64,000 nucleotides of DNA from Chrysophaeum taylorii (Eukaryota > Sar > Pelagophyceae > Pelagomonadales > Pelagomonadaceae), in the NCBI GenBank assembly GCA_029834535.1, contig JAQMWT010000504.1, positions 19,223 to 83,222 of the forward strand, written 5' to 3'. This document shows positions 48,002 through 55,287 of this stretch, piece by piece. Position numbers and translations under genes: made by a program. How positions within the stretch are numbered: the first letter of the stretch is position 1; each line of letters starts with the position of its first letter. The notes beneath the pieces were generated by a model, which was not told the DNA's origin, searched no databases, and was given only the letters and a program-made list of their open reading frames with translations.

Positions 48002-48586
48002 TCATTCGACGGCGTTGATCTCGGCGACGAGCCACTCGAGCCCTTCGCGCAAGCCCGCTCCGGTTCTGGCGTCACACGGCTGTATTCTCCACGGTCGCAC
48101 GCGAATCCGCGTGAGATCAAGGGCGTCCATGATGTCGTCCGCTTCGAGAGCCTGGAGCAGATCCTGCTTGTTGGCAAAGACCAACAGCGGGACGTTGTTG
48201 AGCGTGGACTCGGCGATGATGTGCGACAGTTCGATCGATGTTTCCTCTATCCGCGCCTTGTCCGCACTGTCGACAACGTACACCAGGCCGTCTGTCTTGT
48301 CGAAATAGTTTGGCCAGTAAGCGCGGCTGGGCTTCTGACCGCCGATGTCCCAGCAGTTGAGCGTGTATTGTCCGTGCCGAAGCTGGCTCACGTTGAAGCC
48401 TTGGGTTGGCGCGACCGTCGTGGCATCCTCGCTGAGGCATTTCATGAGCCTGCGGAGGCAATGAGGAGCCGGCGAGAGATGACGCACGTACGTTGTCTTG
48501 CCGGCGTTGTCGAGCCCCAAAATCAAAAGCTTGTAGTCGTCGTCGGTGCGCTTGAGCTTCTGGAGTAAATGCAAGAGGCCCGGCAT
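48002..48586 (-). CDS. ARL3: ARL3-type small GTPase (one 42-bp intron)
   Basis: Exons 48492-48586 and 48002-48449 encode 180 residues, the expected ARL2/3 length. Start MPGLLHLLQKLKR matches the ARL3 N-terminal helix. The P-loop is GLDNAGKTT, switch I is PTQGFNVSQL, switch II WDIGGQKPSRAYWPNYF, G4 NKQD and G5 CDARTG (normally SA). Without splicing, 14 extra residues interrupt the switch I approach; with the 42-bp intron removed it reads GKTTLMKCLSEDATTVAPTQ, as in ARL3. ARL3 releases lipidated cargo into cilia, which suits a flagellate. The frame upstream of 48586 runs into a LINE fragment, so the promoter is under 60 bp or lies within or beyond that fragment. Confidence 0.93.
   Translation of the reverse strand: MPGLLHLLQKLKRTDDDYKLLILGLDNAGKTTYVRHLSPAPHCLRRLMKCLSEDATTVAPTQGFNVSQLRHGQYTLNCWDIGGQKPSRAYWPNYFDKTDGLVYVVDSADKARIEETSIELSHIIAESTLNNVPLLVFANKQDLLQALEADDIMDALDLTRIRVRPWRIQPCDARTGAGLREGLEWLVAEINAVE
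48450..48491 (-). other. 42-bp intron in ARL3, length divisible by three
   Basis: On the minus strand it starts GTACGT and ends CTCCGCAG, is 42 bp long and has no stop codon. It is therefore hidden from simple ORF calling. Removing it restores the family alignment exactly. Confidence 0.88.
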
Positions 48587-48634
48587 TTCAGAACCGATTT
48601 CGGGCGCGATACAAGTATCGTATCTTACGCCTCG

Positions 48635-49006
48635 GAGAGCACGGGAGCCAGGTCGGACCGGCACGAGCCGGTACGGAATCACAGTGGGAAATCACGTAGT
48701 TGGGGCAGAGGCGAGGGACGAGGACGGAGTTGTTGATAGTGGACCGCCACTGCGCGCGGTCTTGTGCGAGGTCGTGCAAGAGCGTCGCAGGCCGCGGACG
48801 TGTTGGTCCACGAACAATGGACCTGTCCGTCGCGTTCTGCCTAACCGAGCGAACCCCATCCCAGCGCGCGGACTTTCCGGGTGCTAACCGGCCAGCCCGG
48901 GAGGCGAGCAGGCACCGTCTCACTCCGGGACGGCCGGGGCCGCCGCAGAGAGCAAGCGTGTTAGGCGGCGTCCTCCATCGCAACCAACGGTTAGCGATCG
49001 CAGGGG
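48635..49006 (-). mobile_element. Dispersed LINE 3'-end repeat, copy B
   Basis: About 370 bp nearly identical to copy A (17646-18012). The minus strand encodes TLLHDLAQDRAQWRSTINNS. It lies about 50 bp upstream of the ARL3 start, so it may displace or supply part of that promoter. Confidence 0.75.
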
Positions 49007-49208
49007 GGATATCCATCTTGCTTTGTGGTACTATCTATCAATCAAGCTGTGCTCTTAGGCACGTGCAGGACCCCAAACGAGGCTGAGCAGCATCCATCCG
49101 CCGTGAGGCACTTTGGCGCCGAGAAGCACGAGCCATCACGAGCAATTTTGGCCTCTTAACAAAAAGAAAGGATTGTAATTCTTTACAACACGAGTGAAAA
49201 AAATAGTT

Positions 49209-50265
49209 TTAGGGTGCTGCCGCGAGGAACTTGTCGCCGCGAACGATGGTGACATAGTCAGGTGGGACGATACCGAGGGGGTTGGGAGTGGAGTGGTCCG
49301 CGTACCAGGCGTCGATTTTGGAGGTAACGAGGCGGAAGAACTGGCGCTTCCCCCCAGGGACGTCGACGGGGCGCGCCTCGTGGGGTGTCTGGTCGGTGAT
49401 CCAGACGAGGTCGCCCTCGTCGAGGTCGACGCCCGGACCGAGCGCGGGCCGGAGGTGGTCGATACCGCCGAGAGGGCCTCGGGGGGCTTTGCCGTTGGCG
49501 CGGCAGTTCCAGACCCTCGTGGATCTTGCGACGTTCGATGCGAAGAAGAGACCACCCTCGAAGTGGCCGAGGCGCTCGCAGTCTTCGACATAGTATCCCG
49601 CACCCCACGCGAGCGTCGGCCACGTATCGTCCGCGGGCTCGAAGTTCGCGGGGAGCAAATTTGGGGTCGCCTCGGCGTGAAGGCCAGGGCGGCGCTGGGT
49701 GGTTCCCTCCTCGACGTCGCGCTCGTCGATCGTCAGATAGCCGATCTCGTCCCACTCGGAGCGAGAGACGGGGCAGGCGGCGAGGATACAGGCGTAATGG
49801 CGCATGTTCTCGGGAATCGAGTCGATGTCGCCGATAACGATCGGGAGCATGTTGCAGTAGATTCCCGTGGGCTCGGGGAAGGCGACGTTGGCGACGACGC
49901 ACGCGAAGACGCCGTCCGCGTCCACCCAATCGCCGCGGTGCAACTCCGCGATTCGCGTCGCAATCAAACGCAGAGCGGCCTCTTGGCCCGCGAGCTTATG
50001 GAGCGTGGACTTGGGGTCGCGCGTCCCGATAAGCATTTCCACGACGCCCGGCACGACCGCGAGGTTCGACGCAGGTGTATCATCATCATCCGCGATCGTG
50101 TCGCCACCATCAAGCCGCACCACCCTGTCCTCCTCGTCGCGCGCTTCGCCCAGGCCCCACAACGCAAGCCGGCGCTCGTTCTGCTGCGCAGCGTCTTATA
50201 TTCTGACAACGAATTATTATCATCACCTCGCGGCGCCGCCACTTATTGAGCCGCGGCAACGACAT
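49209..50265 (-). CDS. Conserved unknown protein, 2OG-oxygenase/cupin-like (one 43-bp intron)
   Basis: Exons 50227-50265 and 49209-50183 give 337 residues. Exon 1 supplies the ATG and MSLPRLNKWRRRE; the second exon has no ATG near its beginning, and the join reads RREQNERRLALWGLGEARDE. The C-terminal half contains WNCRANGKAPRG, LDEGDLVWITDQTPHEARPV, RQFFRLVTSKIDAWYADHST and NPLGIVPPDY. The WITDQTPHEA turn with a conserved His suggests the second half of a double-stranded beta-helix such as an Fe(II)/2-oxoglutarate dioxygenase, but a full HxD...H set is not obvious. I recall similar sequences as uncharacterised proteins in fungi and algae; function is unknown. Confidence 0.75.
50184..50226 (-). 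other. 43-bp GT-AG intron
   Basis: On the minus strand it starts GTGATG and ends GCTGCGCAG, phase 0. It contains an in-frame TAA, so the two exons can only be joined by splicing. Confidence 0.82.
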
Positions 50266-51213
50266 CCGACTTTCACAAATGTCTCTTCTCTAGAAAATCC
50301 TTTGGTTGAAAAAAAAACTAGCCCTCTCAATGATGACCAAAGCTCTTTGGGTGATTTTTAGTGCGTTCGCGAAACCGTCGTCGCCAGCTCAGTTTTTCTT
50401 TATGTTGGATATTAAACGGATCGCAAAAACGGGAAGTTCAATGTGCGTGTTGTCTTTGAAAAAATGGACTGCTAAGAGGGGGGGGGTGCTTGGTTTTCGT
50501 GTGGTGTGTGGGGTTTCTGTCTGTGTGTCCTCTGTTCTCTTCTTACGTGGTAGAAAGAGAAGTTATTATGACATATAGGACGCAAGACTGCTTCGGACGT
50601 CTTCTTCCGTTTCTTCTCGCGATAAACCGCGTCATGGCTCGCGCCTTCGTGGCGAGCGACGCCGGACCGCCACGCGGCTCGGGATGATGAGACAAACCGT
50701 CCGGCGGCCAGCGAGGCGGGAGACCACCCGCCGCCCATCGCCGACTTCCGAACCCGAAGAAGACGGGCAGCGGATGAAATACGGGACCGCTGGGTTGATC
50801 GTGAAGGCTGAGCACTTCGACAAGAGTTGCCGATCGTCGTCGTGAATATGGGTCGGAAGGACCATCGGCCACAGAAGAAGCACCTGATTTGGGAGGTGCA
50901 GCAGCGTGACCCGGTGCTCCCAGCGTCCACGCGATGCCATCGCCCGCGCAGGCGAACCTTGACCTCGAAGCGCTTCTGCCTGACTAATTGCGAGCGACCC
51001 CCTCAGACTGAGATCCACCCCACGCTCAACGCGAAGTTGCCCCCCCCCTCTCCGTGTCGGCGGCACCAGCGCCGCGGCCGCTGTTACCACCCATTGGCTC
51101 GCCCCTCCTGCGTTCAGAACCCCGGCCGTCAAGGCAAAAGACTGAAGAAAGCCCTGCGTGCTCGCCCCACCATCGCACACCCCCACTTGGAAGTCGACAC
51201 TTAAAGAACCATA
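50266..51213. other. Intergenic region between two minus-strand genes
   Basis: Several overlapping frames of 90-180 codons are open on both strands, but their composition is Arg/Pro/Ser-rich and they match no family. Poly-A and poly-G tracts lie at about 50309-50317 and 50477-50486. I see no supportable gene; the promoter of the 49209-50265 gene must lie at the left end. Confidence 0.45.
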
Positions 51214-52116
51214 CTAAAGCTCCGCGGCAATTTCGGATTCTCCCGTGTCGTCGGCGAAGGAGGTGGCGTTGACCTCGTCAGTCTGCTGCTGGAGGAGCTC
51301 CGCCTCGCGTATTTGCTTCTCGAGGTTGGGGCGCATGACAAAGTGGAAGTAGATCATGACGCCTGCCATGACGACGAGCTGGATGGCGACCTGGCGGGCG
51401 AGTTTTTTCCAGCTAAAGGGCTCGCGGGGGGGGATGTCGGACATAATCTTGTCCTCGAATTCCTTGCGCGCCTTGGCTCGCTTCTCCTGCTCGAGCTGCT
51501 TCTTCTCGGCTTCGGTGAGCTCCTTGGGTTTTTTTTTTGGCTCGAAGACGGTACGGCGGCGGTTCCGGAGGGCGTCGATGGGGACGCCGATACCGGCGGC
51601 GCGGCTCGCGGCCTGGAGTCGTGAGATCTTCTTGAGGCCGGGCTTGAGTACCTGCTGATACTCGAACGATTCCTCGTCGAAGAGTCGCTGCGCCTCCGAA
51701 GGCGGCAAACGCGCCTCGTTCGTCCAGTGCTTGAGGGCTGTGTCGAAACTCGGCCGGCAAAGGTCGCGTTGGAAGTCGTCGTCGTCGGCGAGCTGCGACA
51801 GGATCGCCTCCACGGCCTGCCACGCCTCCGCGAGTCGAGCCTGCTCCGTCGGGTCGCGCTTCGTTTCGCGCCCCGACGACCACGACGTTGGCTCGGTGGC
51901 TGGGGTGTACTCCTCGGCCTTGCGCGCCGGGAGCTTCTCGGCCCGCTTCAGCTTCTCGTCGATCTCCTTGTACCCGTCGAGCTCCTTTTGGATCAGCTCG
52001 TCGCGCTTCTTCTCGCGACGAGCCTTCAGCTCCGCCTCGCTCAGCTTCCACTCCTCCTCCTCCTCCTCCTCCTCCTCATACTCCTTGAGGTGCTCCCATT
52101 TCGAGTAGTCCGGCAT
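51214..52116 (-). CDS. Acidic coiled-coil protein with C-terminal membrane anchor
   Basis: The ATG at 52116 (MPDYSKWEHLKEYEEEEEE) gives 300 residues; an upstream frame extension is not needed. The DYSKW start followed by an acidic run recalls the N-terminus of CDC37-type HSP90 co-chaperones (VDYSKWD), but the remainder is different. Then come charged helices (KLSEAELKARREKKRDELIQ), a middle region (AEAWQAVEAILSQLADDDDF, RPSFDTALKHW), a basic coiled coil (LTEAEKKQLEQEKRAKARKE), and one transmembrane helix near residue 255 (LARQVAIQLVVMAGVMIYFH) followed by a short acidic tail. It is probably tail-anchored or single-pass; the family is not known. Confidence 0.78.
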   Translation of the reverse strand: MPDYSKWEHLKEYEEEEEEEEEWKLSEAELKARREKKRDELIQKELDGYKEIDEKLKRAEKLPARKAEEYTPATEPTSWSSGRETKRDPTEQARLAEAWQAVEAILSQLADDDDFQRDLCRPSFDTALKHWTNEARLPPSEAQRLFDEESFEYQQVLKPGLKKISRLQAASRAAGIGVPIDALRNRRRTVFEPKKKPKELTEAEKKQLEQEKRAKARKEFEDKIMSDIPPREPFSWKKLARQVAIQLVVMAGVMIYFHFVMRPNLEKQIREAELLQQQTDEVNATSFADDTGESEIAAEL

Positions 52117-52291
52117 CGTTCCTACTCGGATGCTTACCTTCTTCTTACAATGTAGATAATCTCTCTCCCTTCTCAACGGAACGAACGGAACCTGATTTGC
52201 CTACATACTACACTTGTAAAAATGACGTACATCTAGACGAACTACTGGTATGCGCTCTGGCTTGACGGGTTCGCCCGCAAAGGTGTTGCGT

Positions 52292-52880
52292 TTAAGACGC
52301 GGCCGTGTCGACGTCGGAAGCGGTTGAAGGTGAGGCGGGCGGGAACGGTGCGGCGGGCGCGGGCGCGGGAGCGAACCGAGCGGGCGCCGCGGCTTTGGCG
52401 GAGGGGCGGAGTGTCCCGAGGAAAGCCTTGCGGAGCTCGGCGACTTTCATCTGGCGCGTGCCGGGCTTGCCGTCGGTCCTAGGGACTTGGAGCTTGAGGC
52501 CCATCAGCTTGGCCCTTCGCACGAGGTCCATCCTTTTTGCCGTCTCGATCGACGTTGGCGGCAGCTCCTCGCACAGGGCCGCGAGGGCATCACGTTGGGC
52601 ATCTCGGGTGGCCTCCTGAGCAGCAAGCCGTTCGCCCGTCGAAGGCTGCGGCGCCGAGGGCTTGAACCACTTGACCCTGGCATACTTGTGTTCGAACTGG
52701 TGGAGGAAGGCGTCGAGCTTCTTCCAGCCGATCTCGACGTAGTTGACCGGCCGCTACAGCTGCTCACTGCCGTTCAGCTGATTCTTGAACTTCATGACAA
52801 GCCGATTCTTGATATTCCCGCGGGCGTACTCTTGCTTCTCGCTCCTCGCGCCCTCCTCATGTATCTGGCAGCTGTCACCA
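52292..52880 (-). pseudogene. Truncated ORF with one in-frame stop
   Basis: The minus-strand frame is open from about 52880 to 52292 except for a TAG at 52754-52756. It reads SEKQEYARGNIKNRLVMKFK, NQLNGSEQL, stop, RPVNYVEIGWKKLDAFLHQF, WFKPSAPQPSTGERLAAQEA, PTSIETAKRMDLVRRAKLMG and ELRKAFLGTL, then an Ala/Pro tail. The only good ATG after the stop is at 52531, leaving 79 residues. Its 5' side ends at a LINE fragment (from 52890), which probably truncated it. The basic helical part could be SAP-like, but no family is certain. Confidence 0.55.
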
Positions 52881-52889
52881 CTAACTAAT

Positions 52890-53360
52890 AAACTAAAGGC
52901 CGGCCCAATGCATGGGGCGTCGGCTATTTACTCCCAGCACCGTGTCGCATGCAATCAGAGTCGCCGGGCGGTCAGAGGGCACGTAGATGGTCTGTCGCCA
53001 GTTGCCACGGTCTTGAGCGAGGGAGTACCATATTTCACACATATCTTCGTGCTTATGTAAAATATTCGGAGTGCCTTGATGAGACACGGCCGTACGTGAA
53101 CTATCTTCGCCTCGTTTTTGAGACCGCGGACATTCTCACTCACTGTCAACTTCGTCGTCAACTTCCTTCCTCGCCCCCCGGCCATACCTCGTCCCGCTGC
53201 GAACGTTCCGGAAGCCAACCGGCCCATTCGGGAGGCGAACAGGTGCCAACCTACGCCGGGAGGACCGGTGCCCTCGCAAGGGAGGCGAACAGGCGCCAAC
53301 CTACGCCGGGAGGACCGATTCCTTCACAAGGAGCGGGTTCAGAAGGCACCGTCCTCCATC
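52890..53360 (-). mobile_element. LINE 3'-end remnant, copy D (diverged)
   Basis: The minus strand encodes IWYSLAQDRGNWRQTIYVPS (about 52985-53030), the same ORF2-tail motif as at 17281-17560. The right part shares the CGGGAGGCGAACAGG-type sequence and the CATCGCGA end with copies A and B but is more diverged. A 54-bp unit (GGGAGGCGAACAGG...CTACGCCGGGAGGACCG) is repeated twice at about 53229-53330. Confidence 0.65.
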
Positions 53361-53385
53361 GCGAAAAGTATGGCGCTATGAGAGA

Positions 53386-53480
53386 CTTGAAGCAAGGGCT
53401 TATTGATAACCCCTTGCTTAAAGCATCAATAACCCTTAGCTTGAAGCAAGGGGTTATCAATAACCCCATGCTTGAAAGTT
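53386..53480. repeat. Interspersed and inverted GAAGCAAGGGGTTAT units
   Basis: TTGAAGCAAGGG followed by CTTATTGATAACCCCTTGCTT (53389-53420), then a second TTGAAGCAAGGGGTTATCAA (about 53441-53460) followed by TAACCCCATGCTTGAAAG. The segment has both direct and inverted copies and could form a long hairpin. Confidence 0.7.
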
Positions 53481-53726
53481 GAGAGTAGAATCAGGGTCAA
53501 GAACGCGTCATTTATCATCTTTTTTGCCATCGCGTGCGGCGAGTCGCGAACGACAAGGTTCGCATACCCGAAGTCTCTAGACGAAAGGGCCCACAGGTAG
53601 CCCGTAAGGAAAGGGGCAAATGAATCCAATCTTCTAGAAACTCCGTGCCGCGCTTCGTGCCCCTTGGCGGCGCCGAGTCCGTGTTCTGTCTCGGAACGTG
53701 CTCACTCAGGAACAAAATCCTTCTTT

Positions 53727-53858
53727 AAACTTCTCAAAACTTCTCAAAACTTCTCGAAATTTCTTAAACTTCTCAAAACTTCTCAAAACTTCTCAAAACA
53801 TTCTCAAAAATTCTAAAACAATTCTCAAAACTTCTCAAAACTTCTCAATACTTCTCAT
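53727..53858. repeat. AACTTCTCAA minisatellite
   Basis: A 10-11-bp unit, AACTTCTCAA, is repeated about twelve times with small variants (ATTCTCAAAA, AATTTCTTAA). Confidence 0.9.
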
Positions 53859-53909
53859 ATTTTCAACGGTCAAGATGTCTATCTAGTAAGTAGAATTACC
53901 CCTCATTAT

Positions 53910-54055
53910 GACTGACTGACTGACTGACTGACTGACACCCACCCACATCCTTCATGCTTCCCACACACACCCCCCTCTCAGCAGTCGACATTTAAAGACT
54001 GACTGACTGACTGACTGACTGACTGACTGACTGACTGACTGACTGACTGACTGAC
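53910..54055. repeat. Two (TGAC)n arrays
   Basis: TGAC tetramers run at 53910-53936 and 53997-54055, separated by 60 bp of C-rich sequence. In one minus-strand frame they would encode a VSQS repeat, which is the cause of a spurious long ORF there. Confidence 0.92.
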
Positions 54056-54125
54056 AACCCTGCCGGAAGAAGCAAGCAAGCAATATGGTGCCGAGGATCT
54101 ATCCATCCATCCACCCACTCCATTC

Positions 54126-54557
54126 TTAGTAGAAGTCGTCGTACTCCTCGAGGAGATCCTACGTAGGAGACGATGACGCCTGTTTTCGGCACCAACAGCC
54201 ACAAGAAGTGACGCACCTCGGGCTCCTCGTCGTCGTCTGGGCTCAGGATGCCCCAGGTGACGAGGCCGATGACGAGAACGAGGAGGATAACGCCGATCCA
54301 GAACTGCGGCGTAAGACCCTCGACCTCGGGATCGCCGAACCTGCGGGGGACATACGTCGTCAAGGCGTCGAAGCGTGTCGATATCCTTGCTCTCTGTAGG
54401 TCCGGCTTTCCCAGTTCTTGGGCAGCTGCGCGAGGCGCTCCCGCGTCTTGGCGACCTCGTCCTTGAAGGTGTTCTGCCGTCGCCGCAGCACCTCTTCGGC
54501 CCGCTCGCTGGCGATGGGCTCCCCGGCGTCGTCGACCTCGTACGGCTCGTCCGCCAT
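54126..54557 (-). CDS. Small single-pass membrane protein, three exons
   Basis: Exons 54391-54557, 54217-54340 and 54126-54158 total 324 nt, encoding 107 residues. The N-terminus MADEPYEVDDAGEPIASERA is acidic, followed by an amphipathic helix (RQNTFKDEVAKTRERLAQLP) and NWESRTYREFGDPEVEGLTP. One transmembrane helix (WIGVILLVLVIGLVTWGIL) precedes an acidic tail SPDDDEEPEDLLEEYDDFY. Intron 1 (54341-54390, 50 bp) has a GC donor (GCAAGG) and CCCGCAG acceptor; intron 2 (54159-54216, 58 bp) has GTGCGT and CTACGTAG. The clean acidic C-terminus ending in a stop and the length divisible by three support the joins. No family is known. The divergent gene starts 28 bp away. Confidence 0.78.
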
Positions 54558-54585
54558 CGTTAACAATCTCAACGTTACTAGGGTA

Positions 54586-55161
54586 ATGATCAAGGTCCTC
54601 GTCCGCAGCCTCGTCTTTGTTGGGCTCGTCTTCGCGTACTGCGCGGTCGAGGTCGCCAACGCCGACCTCGTCTCGACGTCGGTGGCCTGCGGGTGCCTGG
54701 GAATCGTCGTCGGGATCGAACTTCCGAAGACCGCGTGCGTTCTCGGCGGCGTGTTCGGCGTGCTGACGATCCAGGCGGCCGACCTCGCCGAGGCCGGCCT
54801 CGAAAACCATCTCAACCGCGCCGCCTGGTTGCGGTGGCTCGTCTTCGCTGCGCTCGCCGCGGTCTTTTCGGGGCGTCGCCTCGATGGCGCCGACGACTGC
54901 CTTGTCACGTTCAAACCGTGCGAGGAGCGCATCAGGCGCCTCCTCAGACACCAGGACCCCGCCCAGCTCCACCGCGTCGACGGCTGGCTCGCGACCTATA
55001 AAGGCCGCGAGCGCGAACTCCTCCGCCTCCTCGAGGACAGGTACGTCGACGAGGTGCCGCGACGTGGGGCGACAAACGGGGGAGGGGGGATCCGACGAGC
55101 CCCCGGGTTGTGGGCCGTCGCCCAAGCGACCGAGGGCATTTCCGCCCTCCGCCTCTCCTAA
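54586..55161 (+). CDS. Small multi-pass membrane protein, unknown
   Basis: The ATG at 54586 (MIKVLVRSLVF) gives 191 residues. Three hydrophobic segments are visible: about 5-22 (VLVRSLVFVGLVFAYCAV), 30-65 (VSTSVACGCLGIVVGIEL, VLGGVFGVLTIQ) and 80-100 (WLRWLVFAALAAVFSG). The C-terminal half is hydrophilic (CLVTFKPCEERIRRLLRHQD; WLATYKGRERELLRLLEDRY), ending in a Gly-rich tail. A GTACGT near 55032 could be a splice donor that removes that tail. It probably shares a promoter with the divergent gene at 54557. No family is recognised. Confidence 0.65.
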   Translation: MIKVLVRSLVFVGLVFAYCAVEVANADLVSTSVACGCLGIVVGIELPKTACVLGGVFGVLTIQAADLAEAGLENHLNRAAWLRWLVFAALAAVFSGRRLDGADDCLVTFKPCEERIRRLLRHQDPAQLHRVDGWLATYKGRERELLRLLEDRYVDEVPRRGATNGGGGIRRAPGLWAVAQATEGISALRLS

Positions 55162-55287
55162 CGGTCGAGGCGGCGGGTACTTACTGTCTGTCTCTCGTTT
55201 TTTTTTTTCAAAACCTTCATCGCCTCTTCTCTCTGCCGACGTGATGATGATGATGATGATGGCGTCGCAGCAGCAAGCAGGATCGTG

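Noticed and set aside
48586-48682. N-terminal extension of ARL3 to 226 residues
   Set aside because: The first 32 residues are antisense to a LINE fragment and unlike any ARL protein; the family start MPGLL lies at 48586.
50632-51186. 184-codon minus-strand ORF in the intergenic region
   Set aside because: Starts and ends without supporting context, composition is Arg/Ser/Val-rich and no domain was seen.
53727-54055. Possible CRISPR-like array
   Set aside because: Units are 4-11 bp with no spacers, and the genome is eukaryotic; these are minisatellites.
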